Below, in pieces: positions 1-11,599 of a stretch of 64,000 nucleotides of DNA. The stretch's first letter is position 1. Every line of letters starts with the position of its first letter. Position numbers and translations under genes: made by a program. Source of the stretch: Schistocerca nitens (lineage: Eukaryota > Arthropoda > Insecta > Orthoptera > Acrididae); contig NC_064625.1 in the NCBI RefSeq assembly GCF_023898315.1, forward strand, positions 102,038,269 through 102,102,268, read 5' to 3'. A model generated the notes under the pieces. The model did not search any database. It worked only from the letters and a program-made list of their open reading frames with translations, and was not told the DNA's origin.

Positions 1-1530
1 GAACAGCTGCTAGCATGAGTTTCTTAGAAGTAGATACCTTAGGGGTTGCGAAGCAACTCAAATCGCTTGATACGGGCAAGTCTTCAGGTCCACATTGTAT
101 ACAGATTAGGTTCCTTTCAGATTACGCTGATACAATACCTCCCTACATAGCAATTACATACAACCGCTCGCTGACCGATAGATCTGTACCCACAGATTGG
201 AAAATTGCGCAGATCGCACCAGTGTTTAAGAAGGGTAGTAGGAGTAATCCATCGATCTACAGACCTATATCATTGACGTCGGTTTGCAGTAGGGTTTTGG
301 AGCATATACTCTATTCAAACATTATGGATCACCTCGAAGGGAACGATCTATTGATACGTAATCAGCATGGTTTCAGAAAACATCGTTCTTGTGCAACGCA
401 GCTAGCTCTTTATTCGCACGAAGTAGTGGCCGCTATCGACAGGGGATCTCAGGTTGATTCCGTATTTCTAGATTTCCGGAAAGCTTTTGACACCGTACCT
501 CACAAGATCAAGCTGCAGACCTATGGGGTATCGTCTCAGTTGTGCGACTGGATTCGTGATTTCCTGTCAGGAAGGTCGCAGTTCGTAGTACTAGACGGCA
601 AATCATCGAGTAAAACTGAAGTGATATCATGTGTTCCCCAGGGAAGCTTCCTGGGACCTCTGCTGTTCCTGATCTGTATAAATGACCTGGGTGGCAATCT
701 GAGCAGTTCTCTTAGGTTGTTCGCAGATGATGCTGTAATTTACCGTCTAGTAAGGTCACCCGAAGACCAGTATCAGATGCAAAGCGATTTAGAAAAGATT
801 GCTGTCTGGTGTGGCAGGTGGCAGTTGACGCTAAACAAAGAAAAGTGTGAGGTGATCCACATGAGTTCCAAAAGAAATCCGTTGGAATTCGATTACTCGA
901 TAAATAGTACAATTCTCAAGGCTGTCAATTCAACTACGTACCTGGGTGTTAAAATTACGAACAACGTCAGTTGGAAAGACCACATAGATAATATTGTGGG
1001 GAAGGCGAGCCAAAGGTTGCGTTTCATTGGCAGGACACTTAAAAGGTGCAACAAGTCCACTAAAGAGACAGCTTACACTACACTCGTTCGTCCTCTGTTA
1101 GAATATTGCTGCCACCTTACCAGGTGGAATTGACGGAGGACATCGAAAGGGTGCAACAAAGGGCAGCTCGTTTTGTATTATCACGTAATAGGGTAGAGAG
1201 TGTGGCAGATATGATACGCGAGTTGGGATGAAAGTCATTAAAGCAAGGACGTTTTTCGTCGCGGCGAGATCTATTTACGAAATTTCAGTCACCAACTTTC
1301 TCTTCCGACTGCGAAAATATTTTGTTGAGCCCAACCTACATAGGAAGGAATGATCATCAAAATAAAATAAGAGAAATCAGAGCTCGAACAGAAAGGTTTA
1401 GGTGTTCGTTTTTCCCGCGCGCTGTTCGGGAGTGGAATGGTAGAGAGATAGTATGATTGTGGTTCGATGAACCCTCTGCCAATCACTTAAATGTGAATTG
1501 CAGAGTAATCATGTAAATGTAGATGTAGAC
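1..1530 (+). mobile_element. Non-LTR retrotransposon, family A (CR1/Jockey-like), 3' part
   Basis: A 5'-truncated non-LTR element cut by the window edge. It carries reverse transcriptase, then a short 3' UTR with the phrase tggttcgatgaaccctctgc, and ends in a short TAGATG-type tail near 1515-1530. The same 3' end recurs at 4815-5160, 34215-35175 and, reversed, at 40695-41215, which defines the family. The tail abuts the middle of a Tc1 transposase, so this retroelement probably inserted into that Tc1 copy. Confidence 0.85.
15..1456 (+). pseudogene. Reverse transcriptase (ORF2 C-terminal half), frameshifted
   Basis: RNA-dependent DNA polymerase that copies the element's RNA at a nicked chromosomal target. 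The first 372 codons (15-1133) are open. They carry the RT motifs in order: SIYRPISLTS, GFRKHRSCATQL, FLDFRKAFDTVPH (first catalytic Asp), CVPQGSFLGPLL, and the palm box FADDAVIYR at about 717-745. The endonuclease and start lie left of the window. At about 1115 a small deletion shifts the frame. The C-terminal domain continues in another frame (TEDIERVQQRAARFVLS, then EIRARTERFRCSFFPRAV) to a stop at 1456, with one further in-frame TGA near 1230. It is related to CR1/Jockey-group RTs; the clade is not resolved. Confidence 0.85.
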
Positions 1531-2190
1531 GGGTGCACGAATTTCAAAACGTCATTTTTTCGGATGAATCCAGGTTCTGTTTACAGCATCATGATGGTCG
1601 CATCCGTGTTTGGCGCATCGCGGTGAACGCACGTTGGAATCCTGTATTCGTCATCGCCATAATGGCGTATCACCCGGCGAGATGGTATGGGGTGCCATAG
1701 GTTACACGTCTCGGTCACCCCTTGTTCGCATTGACGGCACTTTGAACAGTGAAGGTTATGTTTCAAATGTGTAACGACCCGTGGCTCTACCCTTCATTCG
1801 ATCCCTGCGAAATCCTACATTTAAGCAGGATAATGCACGACCGCATGTTGCAGGTCCTGTACGGGCCTTTATTGATACAGAAAATGTTCGATTGCTGCCC
1901 AGCCAGCACATTCTCCAGATCTCTCACCAACTGAAAACGTCTGGTCATTGGTGGCCGAGCAACTGGCTCGTCACAATACGCTAGTCACTACTCTTGATGA
2001 AGTGTGGTATCGTGTTGAAGCTGCATGGGCAGCTGTACCTGTACACGCCATCCACGCTCTGTTTGACTCAATGCCCAAGCGTATCAAGGCCGTTATTACG
2101 GCCAGAGGTGGTTGTTCTGGGTACTGATTTGTGAGGATCTATGCACCCAAATTGCGTGAAAATGTAATCACATGTCAGTTCTAGTATACA
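1531..2190 (+). pseudogene. Tc1 transposase fragment (family T1, DD34E), truncated both ends
   Basis: Catalytic part of a Tc1-like cut-and-paste transposase. Visible blocks in shifting frames are FSDESRF-like, MVWGAIGYT-like, the DNARPHVAG block with the second Asp near 1830, and the C-terminal SMPKRIKAVITARGG block ending at a stop near 2125. Frameshifts occur around 1770 and 1890. The N-terminal half is missing and the 3' inverted repeat is absent, since homology with the copies at 29427 and 35892 ends near 2190. Confidence 0.85.
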
Positions 2191-2685
2191 CTGATAAAAA
2201 CACACTCATAAAAACGATAGGATTACAGGGCACCTGTTAAGATTTCCAGAAATAATTTCCATGGTTCTAGAGGGGATTGTAGAATTGAGAAACTGGTAAT
2301 ACATGCTACAGGAATTGTGGTGGGCCACGTTGGACTGATGGAGAAGAGATACACTGTACGTATCTAAACTATAATGCTTCTTGGAAATTTCCTGCGTTAT
2401 GATGCGACATTATTGGAGGATGGGAAGTTGGTAGGGCGAAGGAGAGGTGAGAGTTAGAGGCTCTGGATAGCGATAAACTGCTCTCTTTCCAGTTCACAGG
2501 TGAAAAAAAAGATTCTTGCTGAGGACAGTGATGACTAGCTATTTGCTGAGGGAGCTCTTTGAAAATATTAAAAATAAGACGGGAGTTGAAACTTGTTACT
2601 CCACACTTGATGCTTTGGCATTATAACATGAAATAAACTAAAATTAGTGTATGGGAACAAATAGTACAAAGCATGTAATTATATG
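2191..2685. other. Unassigned DNA
   Basis: No gene, repeat family or terminal repeat recognised. Confidence 0.5.
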
Positions 2686-3173
2686 TGTAGTGGACTGTTA
2701 AGGCAGCCAGTCCACAGTGAAGTAGCCGAAAGGGCACGCGTGAACTCACGCCGTCTGGCGTTAAGTCTGGAACAGGATTCGTAATGAATGTGATAAAGAA
2801 AAGAACGTAGCTACTAGAACACTTAACTTTTATATCGTCCTTTGGTATACAGCATTCTTGATGATACAAGTGAGACTGTCTTGAGATACATGCAATGGTA
2901 CAAATGGCGCCTTGCTATGTCGTAGCCATGGACTTAGCTGAAGGCTATTCTAACTGTCTCTCGGCAAATGAGAGAAAGGCTTCGTCAGTGTAGTCGCTAG
3001 CAAAGTCGTCGTACAACTGGGTCGAGTGCTAGTAAGTCTCTCTAGACCTGCCATGTGGTGGCGCTCGGTCTGCAATCACACAGTGGCGACACGCGGGTCC
3101 GACATGTACTAATGGACCGCGGCCGATTTAAAGCTACCACCTAGCAAGTGTGGTGTCTAGCGGTGACACCACA
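2686..3173 (-). mobile_element. Solo LTR
   Basis: A 488 bp block with no internal retrotransposon. On the minus strand it opens TGTGGTGTCACCG and closes CCACTACA, the TG...CA ends of an LTR. A perfect 5 bp target duplication ATATG flanks it (2681-2685 and 3174-3178). The first bases form an imperfect palindrome (tgtggtgtc ... gacaccaca). From memory this resembles an abundant Gypsy-type LTR of locusts. A solo LTR is what remains after recombination between the two LTRs of a provirus-like element. Confidence 0.8.
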
Positions 3174-4814
3174 ATATGTATAAGAAGTTTTGGAAACCAA
3201 ATTTAACTGCTATCCATGGTAGTGGATTACTGGAGATGAAGTGCTGGACTCTCGAGATTTGGTAACATTGGTAATAAGAGATTATAAAAATTAATGGAAG
3301 TGGAATGTTATGAAATTAAGAGGTTGGAAAAATTAATTAAAGTGGAACATTATAGAAGATATTGAAATGAAGAGGTCGCTATTGTATGTGTCCTCAGAAC
3401 TAATTGATGTTAACAGATGTTGCGAAGAAGGTACGGAGGGGGATCCACGAGTATAAACTTAAAAAAATGTCGATATCCTTGAAAATGTGTGAAAGGTGAC
3501 AAGGAAGCTATCGACTCCAGTATCCTCCATGAGTAGGATGGAAGAACAGGATGAGAACAAGAAATGACATTAACTCTGAAGCAGATAGCTAAAATTTATG
3601 CTGAAAACAAGAGCAGTCTACTAATGGATACGAGTTTTCTGAAAGTACTTGTATTTCAGGTATTACTTTCACAATATCTTTTACTTAAATCAGGAGCTGA
3701 AAGAATATTTATAGACCTACAATACAAGTTTCAATATATTTCAATTCTTATTTGATTTTTTCTTTTATTGTTTTGCAGTGGAACACTATCAAAATGCAGA
3801 AAAATTTTTGAAACGGCAAGGGACGTAGTGTAATTATATCTTTTACATGAGTGTTCAGACACCGGCAGTTAACTGCTACTCTGTTTTCAGACTGATCACA
3901 TATGAATATGTGTCGCCTGTGAGTAATTTCGGACTGCGTAACAAAGGGCAGTAGCAGACAATCGACTAAAACAGTAATTCGCGCCCAGGGACCGAGCGGA
4001 AGGCAGCAAGCAATCTCTCAGTCCCACGCTCTGTCATGCTTGCGTCCCGCCAGGCCGGGGTTTCTCGGCACCATTGTTCCCACGGGCTCGAGCCGAATCC
4101 CAACAGCGGTGCCAACTGCGATAGCGAGGTGGCTGGGGTCTACCGCATTCCTCTGTGGCTCATGGTGCCTGCCGCGTTAAAGGACTCGGCAGAATAAAGC
4201 TCTGACTCCTACCACAGCTACTCTGCAGTTAGTGATGGTAACACAGGAGGCATTTTTTAATCTGTTTCAATATATTTACACAGGTTTCTCCATCAGTATC
4301 TCAATGGTTTCAGAAGATGACTATCAGACATATAGAAAATAGACACATGTCAGTTGGTAAAGCATGTCCCTAAGTTTTTATCTCACATTAGAGGTGCTCA
4401 ATATGGGCACCATTTGTGATGTAGCAAACATCAATACGATAATCAAACTCTTGCCATGTACATCTGAACATCAAGGTAAATATCAACGACCATAAGCAAT
4501 TGTCTTTCCTTGCAAGTTTTGAAAATTAAGTGACAGGAGCAAACGATCTTTGACATAATTCCATGGCGTTTCTACTTATTGGGGTAAGTCAGTTGGTGGT
4601 ATGGGCCACTGAAGAAGAGCAGAGTCCTGATGGAAAACAAGTTCAATTTAACACCCAGGCAGTTTGCCGCTGGGTGACCATGAACGTCTCAAAGAAAATG
4701 TCGTGGAGCACTATCTTGTTATAAAACAAAATCTCTACTGACACGCTGTAATCGCTGCATAAGTCATTGCTGCAGCATGTTTGGCTACACGAAATTTCTC
4801 AGGGAAAAAAAAAG
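3174..4814. other. Unassigned DNA, GC-rich block 3980-4200
   Basis: No recognisable gene. The 63-codon ORF at 3564-3755 has no familiar motif. The GC-rich block at 3980-4200, ending shortly before an AATAAA at about 4193, resembles the R/U5 part of an LTR, but no terminal repeat or target duplication was found. Confidence 0.4.
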
Positions 4815-5160
4815 TTCTGAAGAAGAGCAGCTCGTTTTGTACTGTCGCAGAATGGGAGAGTGTCAAGGATATCACACATGAGTCTGAGTGGCAATCTTTA
4901 CAACAAAGGCTTTTCTCGTTTCAGCGAGACGTTCTCACTAAATGCCAGTCCCCATCGTTTCTTTGGAATGCATAAATATTTGTTGACCCCACGTACATAG
5001 GGGAAATGATCATTGTAATAAGAGAAATCAAAATCCACATGAAAACCTGTAAGTGTTCGTTTTTCCAACTCGCTGTTCAGGAGTGGAACGGTAGAGAACA
5101 GAGTGAAAGTTGTTCGATGAACCCTCAGCCAGGCACTGAAGGGGACATTGTATGTCAATG
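4815..5160 (+). mobile_element. Non-LTR family A, 3' fragment
   Basis: Decayed last ~300 bp of family A. It keeps RT C-terminal phrases (aagagcagctcgttttgta; CSFFPTRCSGVER-like in broken frames) and the 3' UTR phrase gttcgatgaaccctc. The TAGATG tail is reduced to a short AT-rich end. Confidence 0.75.
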
Positions 5161-5541
5161 TTAAATTATTGAATTTTGTGACCCATTATCTCGGAAATTT
5201 TTTCAGTGTATTGCATGCACCTTGTAGATACACTGAACTAGAATTATTACTACAATTGTATTGTGTGGTGGCATGTTACCTTTTTTTTCAAACACTCAGT
5301 TTTTTTTACAGAATTTTGTAAATAAATGAACATAAAAACAAAACAACTCAAGATACTTTAATCATTATAATTCTATATGTGTTGAACTTCAAACTTGGCA
5401 TGCTGTGAAAATTTCATGTCTCTACCATCAGTACTTTTTTTACAAAACGAATTTATTGCCAAAATTGTAGTTCAGAGAAATTATGAGGTTTAAAACTTTT
5501 TTTATTACTAAGTCTTATACGGACTTACATTTCTGCGTATG
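5161..5541. other. Unassigned AT-rich DNA
   Basis: Poly-T-rich stretch that may be the end of the transposon carrying the remnant at 5542-6150. No clear TTAA-bounded end was found. Confidence 0.35.
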
Positions 5542-6150
5542 TTATGCACTAGAGTTGCCCTGGCCCATAGTCTGTCTCTTCTTCAATGTCACAACTTGCC
5601 TCCTCCTTTTCTTTCTTGCTTCTTTTTTCATTTGCTGAGCAGCTAACTCTGCTTCATGTACACGAAGCTCATTCAGTTCCCGCAGTCCTATAGCTGTGTT
5701 CTGTCCAAATCGAACCCCTGACTTCTCCAGAACCTTAAGTCTTTTATAGTTCCCACCATTAAAAGTTATTACAGCATCAGACACTGCTAACTTTAGAGTC
5801 ATAAGGCCAACAAAAACGTACATTTTTAGGAACACGGCACCACACAACATTACTGAAGGACACATTCACATTCTGGGTCTTCCCATCTGAACTCTTCTTT
5901 AGTAGCTCATTATTTGCCAAATCTCTGTAAATAGGTTTAATTGTCTTCATTGCTGCCAAAGGAAGAGAATATGTGTAAATTCATGCAGGGTGCCATAAAA
6001 TTCAGGTTGCCTATATTTGCACCAAGTATTTGGTGGAGGTGGACACAAAGCATGACATGGCTTTTCATTGGTTGATATTCGATGAAAGAAAGTGTTCCAC
6101 ACAGCTTTTTTCATCTTGCGTTTCTTGAACTTACTTCTACACTTTGTCAT
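5542..6150 (-). pseudogene. Kolobok/Mutator-like transposase, C-terminal part, frameshifted
   Basis: Three overlapping reading frames (6150-5947, 5959-5777, 5865-5542) together match the C-terminal domain seen in the intact ORF at 19025-19663. Shared blocks are the HxLCPPPPNTWCKY Cys/His block, KPIYRDLANNELLKK, the GKTQNVNVSF block and LAVSDAVITFNGGNYKR. The tail is Lys/Arg-rich (KKEARKKRRRQ). The order of blocks and the spacing are those of the Mutator-like transposase domain. At least two frameshifts make it non-functional. Confidence 0.75.
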
Positions 6151-7096
6151 TTTGTGTACTTATAAAAAGCAAAGGAAGTTAGCTTACTACAAAAATAGCC
6201 GTCAATCAGACTACTTTCAACGAAAAGTAGTATCAGAAACAAAGAACTGATTTGTTAATTCGTAATACCAACTTCTGAGACGTAGCAGTAGCCTCAAAAC
6301 AAAGCAATTCACAGCCTTCTAGACTTTGTGGTTCCCAAGATATGACTGCTCAGCTGTGGTAGTATATGCGTAGCTGCGAAATTTGACACACGTCAACATT
6401 CAAAATGTTATTTGAAGGTCTCACAACTATCTAATTTTACTGTATTATATATCAGTATGTTCAGGAAACTAGAGATAAGATTAGATTAATTACACTGTTC
6501 GACATGGGTTCTATTTCCGATATTAAAGTATGTGTTTCTAGACCATTTTACGGTGGGAAATTCAAATATGTAAACAAAATATCGTTGTCAGGGATACGTT
6601 TTATGTAATACGTATATATATGTATATTCACAATTCATGCAAACACAGAGACGTTATAGAGAAATACGGTTATGTTGCTGCATCCAGTAGTGATAGAACG
6701 TGATAATTTCTTGTGCAACAGCAGGTGGGAAGAATCAGACATCATTAGGTTACCGCTGCCACACCTATGCCATTAAGACCACCTGAAACATCTCATTAAC
6801 TCGAACGGCGACAGCCGGTCGCTACCTCGGCAGTAAAGCTTCACGCCTCCTAGGGGCAGGTGCATCGAGTTTACAACAGTGGTGTTAGCCGCAATTTGTG
6901 TCAGTCTTAACAAGTGGGTGTTTTGGCTGACAAGTGACTGTCTGTCATATTTCTGAGCACGGTTGAATTTTTTAGTTTTGAGCCTGGTGCTGAAGGTAAA
7001 ACGACTGCTTGCTTTTACACATCAGCGTTCCTCTTGTTCCCAACTATTAATTTAATACAGGTGTATTACCAAAGTGGTATTTTGAAATTTGCAGAA
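6151..7096. other. Unassigned DNA
   Basis: Nothing coding seen. The segment 6770-7030 directly precedes the gene-like pseudogene and could be its old leader, but no promoter element can be defended. Confidence 0.4.
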
Positions 7097-8733
7097 ATGC
7101 CACGTCATCGTGGATGTCGATATAAGCCGGAAAACTTCTGCTACATCTGTGGGAAGTTCACTTTTGCCAGAAATAGGAGGAAAATTTCTTCAGTCATAAA
7201 GAAAGCATACAATCATTACTTTGGAGGAGAGGTAGGAGACCAAGACAAAGAATGGGCACCACATTTCTATTGTGCTACATGTTACTGCAAACTAATTCAG
7301 TGGTGGAAAGGTAAAGAGAATGTGGCGTTGTTTGCTGTTCCCATGGTGTGGAGGGAGCCTAAGGACCATGTTACTGATTGTTATTTCTGTCTAACAAAAA
7401 TACAGGGTTTTACAAGCAAAAAGTCGAAGAGGCACATTGTTTACCCAGATCTTCCTTCAGCGAGAATGCCAGTTCAGCATTCCGACAACCTTCCAGTACC
7501 TTCAAGAGCTCGAGGTCAAATTCTGAGTGACAGTGAAATAAGTAGTACTGAAGAAATCACAGATGATGATTCTTCATATCACTGCACAAGTGAGTCATCG
7601 CCACATTTGTTAACACAGGCAGATTTAAATGATTTAGTACGTGATCTAGGACTAAGTAAACAAAAGGCGCAGCTGCTTGGTTCAAGATTACAAGAGTATA
7701 ATCTACTGCACCAAAGTACTAAAATCAGTGTGTTCAGGCACAGAGAACATGCCTTTATTTCTTATTTTTCAACTGACGAAGTACTAACATTTTGCAGTAA
7801 CGTTTCTGGCCTGATGAAAGTGCTGAACTTATATTTCACTGGAATGGAGACTTTTCATAGATGCATCGAAAATAAGTCTGAAGGGTGTTTTGCTCCATAA
7901 CGGAAATAAAATACCCTCTGTTCCAGTATCTTACGCTAGTTTGACAAAAGAGAATTACGAATTCGTATAAAAGGATGCTAAATTCATTAAAATACAATGA
8001 ACACAAATGGAAAATATGTGCAGATTTCAAGGTAATTGCTATGGAACTGGGAATGCAACAAGGCTACACAAAGTATGCCTGTTTTCTTTGCGAGTGGGAT
8101 AGTCGAGACCAAAATTCTCACTACGTGAAAAAGAAATGGCCTAGGCGAAGAGGGAAAGTTGGCGAAAAGAATGAAAGTCTGGTAGCTCCTGAATATATAC
8201 TACTTCCACCGCTTCACATCAAACTTGGCCTGATGAAACAATTCGTGAAGGCCATGGATCCAACAGGCTGTGGGTTTGTATATCTAGCTACCAAATTACC
8301 CCGTCTTTCAGCTGCAAAAATAAAGGAAGGTGTATTTGTGGACCCACAAATCAGAGAGCTGCAGAAAGATGCAAATTTTGAAGCATGTTTAACTGATAAA
8401 AAACCGCAACGGACTGTTTCAAGATGATGTCGGAAAACTTCCTCGGAAGAAGAAGAGCTACTAACTACAAAGCAATGGTGAAGGATATGATCAAAGCATA
8501 TCAGGATTTGGGGTGCAATATGTCTTTGAAAGGTACATATGATGGACTCTCATCTGGACTACTTCACAGAGAGTTGTAGTGACGTATCGGATGAACATGC
8601 GGAAAGATTCCACAAAGACATCTCTATCATAGAAAGGCACTATGAAGGGAAGTGGGTACCTTCTATGTTAGCAGATTATTGCTGGAATATCATTCGAGAG
8701 AAGAAAGATTCACACTACAAGAGGAAAAAGTGA
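7097..8733 (+). pseudogene. Cys-rich arthropod multicopy protein (repeat-associated), broken
   Basis: One decayed gene in several frames: 7097-7900, 7975-8427, then 8539-8733. The preferred start is the Met before PRHRGCRYKPENFCY; the ORF runs in-frame 21 codons upstream without similarity. The N-terminus has paired cysteines (CYICGKF; CATCYCK; DCYFCLTKIQG), probably zinc-binding. The middle has an acidic Ser-rich linker and LTQADLNDLVRDLGLS. The C-terminal part has GYTKYACFLCEWDSRDQ, LPPLHIKLGLMKQFVKAMD, and HAERFHKDISIIERHYEGKW. I recall this family as many unnamed insect predictions with near-identical blocks, so it is probably spread by or derived from a mobile element. No biochemical function is known to me. 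Frameshifts near 7860, 7930 and 8425, and an in-frame stop, kill it. A polyadenylation-like AATAAA lies at about 8796. Confidence 0.7.
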
Positions 8734-9809
8734 TGTGCATTACAAGGCAGTGGCTCATTGTTTGTCAATTTTCTATAATTTCTCATGTCAAATAAATGCT
8801 TCAAAGTGTGTACACAAAGGTTACTGTGTTATATGTTAGATCCCACCCTCCATTAATGTGATGAACTTATAACATCATAAAGATGTGCATTTGTTTGTCG
8901 AATTTCACCTCACGTTTGCTACACTATATCAGAAACTGAAAAGAGAAATAAAATTGCGATTACTCATAAACTATCCCTGACAGAAAAAAACCAGAAACAG
9001 TTTTCAATTCAGCACTCAAATTACAACTAGGATCACAATCCTTTTTATCAGAAATAGAAAAAAAGGTTTTTTTTTGTAGAACAATGTTATTCATTCCATA
9101 GACCGATAAAAGAGGGAATCATCCTGGGTGTGGAACATGTCAGATAAACACATTACAAAAATGTAATTAGAAAAACTTGAGTTTCATTAATTTTAATGAC
9201 TCTCAGTCAATAAGCAGTAAAATTATGTACATGAATTAAGTTTAAACTTCTAATATTTTTAGGTTTAATACTTACATCTGCTTTCATTAAATCCATCATT
9301 CAGACATTTGATAGTTTCTTGGCTATTACAACCAAGTATTGACAAAAATTAAAGTAAATTATTCATTTCAGTAATTTTAGAAAACAAGAAACGTCAAATT
9401 TCAACGAATTTCATGTACAATGTCCCATTAAGTGTGGATAATAGAAGAGTCATGTACATGTAACAGCCCCATCACCTAGTTGCCCTGGCTACAGGCTTAT
9501 AACATGGGAATTGTAATATTATACAGAATCATTGGGAGAAAGTAAGCCAGATGGATAAGTTGAAGAGGACCTTCATGTACAACAGGAACAAAGTACTTGG
9601 AATGGGGGTGAATTCAGAGAGGCTACTTCAAATATCAGTAGTATCAGAGATAAAGCAACAGAAATGGAAAACAATCTAAATTCACAAAATATTTACTTGG
9701 ACATCTCAACAGAAAATCAGGAATACAATATAAAGGATGATCAAAAAGTTTCTGTTTCAGGGCGTTGCTACAGCCTATACGCAACATGACGCAACTTCTA
9801 TGCTGGATA
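8734..9809. other. Unassigned AT-rich DNA
   Basis: No ORF or repeat recognised. 8734-8830 is probably the 3' UTR of the pseudogene to the left. Confidence 0.4.
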
Positions 9810-10067
9810 CGAGGGTAATCCCAAAAGTAAAGTCTCCTTTTTTTATAGGTACATAGACCTGTTTATTTCTACAATGGTTTACATCAGTTTGAACATTTAG
9901 CTATTTTTCGACATAATCATCATTTCTGTCGATGCATTGGCCGGCCGGTGTGGCCGAGCGGCTCTAGGTGCTTCAGTCTGGAACCGCGCGACCGCTACGG
10001 TTTCATGTTCGAATCCTGCCCTGGGCATGGAGGTGTGTGATGTCCTTATGTTAGTTAGGTTTAAATA

Positions 10068-11405
10068 CGAGGGCCGTTCAGAAAGTAACCTCCGGTTGAT
10101 TTAAAAAAATACACCAAGTTAAATGAAAATATTTTAATATATACATCTTACAACTACATCTTTGCACTATTTTTCTACATAGTCTCCATAGCTATTGAGG
10201 CATTTATCGTTTCTCTTCACAAGCTTTGAAATTCCTTCTGCATAAAAATCACCCGCTTGTGCCTGGAGCCAGCCTGTGACCGCATCTTTGAGCTCTTCGT
10301 CGTCATCAAACCGCTGTGACCCGAGCCATTTCTTCAAATGCATGAAGAGGTGATAATCACTTGGCGCCAGGTCTGGGCTGTAAGGTGGATGGTTGATAAC
10401 GTCCCACTTGAAGGACTCAAAAAGGGCCGTTGTTCTGCGAGCAGAGTGAGGACGGGCGTTATCGTGCAAAAAAACGATACCGGAAGTCAGCATACCACGG
10501 CGTTTGTTCTGTATAGCCTGTCGTAACTTTTTTATTGTTTCACAGTACACGTCTTGATTAATGGTCGTACCACGTTCCATGAATTCAACCAACAACACCC
10601 CTTTGGCATCCCAAAACACCGTTGCCATCAGTTTTCTGGCAGAAAAATCTTGCGAGGCTTTTCTTGGTTTGGTAGGCGAATTTGAATGTGCCCACATCTT
10701 TGATTGTTCTTTTGTCTCAGGGTTCACGTACTTAATCCAGGTTTCGTCACCGGTCACGATTCTGTTTAACAATGGTTCTCCTTCGTCCTCATAACGTGAC
10801 AGAAAGTCTAATGCAGATGCCATTCTTTGCGTTTTGTGGTGGTCGGTAAGAATTTTGGGCACCCATCGTGCACAGAACTTACGGTAACCCAATCTTGCTG
10901 TCACTATCTCGTACAAGAGAGTCTTAGAAATCTGTGGAAAACCAGTAGACAACTCCGACATTGAGAAACGTCGATTTTCACGAACTTTTGCATCAACTGT
11001 CTGAACGAGTTCGTCAGTCACCAATGATGGTCTACCACTCCTCTCTTCATCATGAACGTTTTCTCGTCCACTTTTAAATAAACGTACCCATTCACGGACA
11101 ACTCCTTGACTCATAACTCTTGGTCCGTACACGGCACAAAGCTCACGATGAATAGCTGCTGCAGAATATCCTTTGGCTGTAAAAAACCTTATGACAGCAC
11201 GCACTTCACATTTGGCGGGGTTTTCTATTGCCGCACACATTTCAAACTGCCACAAAAACTAAACTAGCGCAGGTACGACGTTCACTCGACCACGGCTTGA
11301 TGCCGACTGACCTGTTGAGTGCGTGAAAGCACAGATGGCGTCGCTACTCCCCCCCCCACAACCCGCACTGTGACCAATCGGAGGTTACTTTCTGAACCGC
11401 CCTCG
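10068..11405 (-). mobile_element. Full-length mariner (1338 bp)
   Basis: Terminal inverted repeats of about 29 bp (cgagggccgttcagaaagta and its complement cgagggcggttcagaaagta) differ at one base. They sit between TA at 10066-10067 and TA at 11406-11407. The element carries one uninterrupted transposase and lies inside a SINE whose two halves rejoin when it is removed. Confidence 0.95.
10167..11255 (-). CDS. Mariner transposase, intact ORF, DD34D
   Basis: A 362-codon transposase that binds the element's inverted repeats and cuts and pastes it at TA sites. The N-terminal paired helix-turn-helix region covers about residues 10-120 (FFTAKGYSAAAIHREL ... VVREWVRLFKSGREN, GRPSL linker). The catalytic core carries TGDETW (first Asp), FLHDNARPH (second Asp) and YSPDLAPSDYHLF. 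The last Asp is 34 residues after the second, the mariner DD34D signature. It ends CLNSYGDYVEK. Length is normal for the family (about 345-360). Met-6 (MCAAIENPAKCE) is an equally plausible start. No stop or frameshift, so it may have been active recently; expression is unknown. Confidence 0.93.
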   Translation of the reverse strand: MWQFEMCAAIENPAKCEVRAVIRFFTAKGYSAAAIHRELCAVYGPRVMSQGVVREWVRLFKSGRENVHDEERSGRPSLVTDELVQTVDAKVRENRRFSMSELSTGFPQISKTLLYEIVTARLGYRKFCARWVPKILTDHHKTQRMASALDFLSRYEDEGEPLLNRIVTGDETWIKYVNPETKEQSKMWAHSNSPTKPRKASQDFSARKLMATVFWDAKGVLLVEFMERGTTINQDVYCETIKKLRQAIQNKRRGMLTSGIVFLHDNARPHSARRTTALFESFKWDVINHPPYSPDLAPSDYHLFMHLKKWLGSQRFDDDEELKDAVTGWLQAQAGDFYAEGISKLVKRNDKCLNSYGDYVEK

Positions 11406-11599
11406 TAGTTCTAAGTGTAGGGGACTGATGACCTCAGATGTTAAATCCCATAGTGCTGAGAGCCATTTGAACCATTTTTGTCGACGCATTTTTGTAGTCG
11501 CTGTGGCAATTTTTGCATGCCCATGTCATTCCAGCTCGCTGGCATGCTGTTCAGAAAGTTATGAACCTCTTCTTTCACCTCGTCGTCGGAGCTGAATCG

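Larger units (their letters stand above)
9939..11478 (+). repeat. tRNA-derived SINE, itself split by a mariner
   Basis: SINE halves at 9939-10065 and 11406-11478. The 5' half has an A-box-like tggccgagcggctctagg and B-box ttcgaatcc, as in Ser/Leu-type tRNAs. The 3' half ends agtgctgagagccatttgaa. Target duplications tgtcgatgcatt (9927-9938) and tgtcgacgcatt (11479-11490) differ by one base. Minus-strand relatives lie at 45160, 47221, 50562 and 54668. Confidence 0.85.
9810..11597 (-). mobile_element. Old mariner 3' part, split by a SINE
   Basis: A mariner-like end begins at 9810 with cgagggtaatcccaaaag, preceded by TA. The minus strand encodes the mariner C-terminus RFSSDDEVKEEVHNFLNS, then MPASWNDMGMQKLPQRLQK (11597-11491), and continues at 9938-9890. 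The interruption (9939-11490) is the SINE plus one copy of its target duplication. At 11597 the sequence flips into a plus-strand piece of the same type of transposase. Confidence 0.75.

Noticed and set aside
3850-4245. Second LTR
   Set aside because: The GC-rich body and AATAAA look LTR-like, but no TG...CA ends with a matching target duplication could be found.
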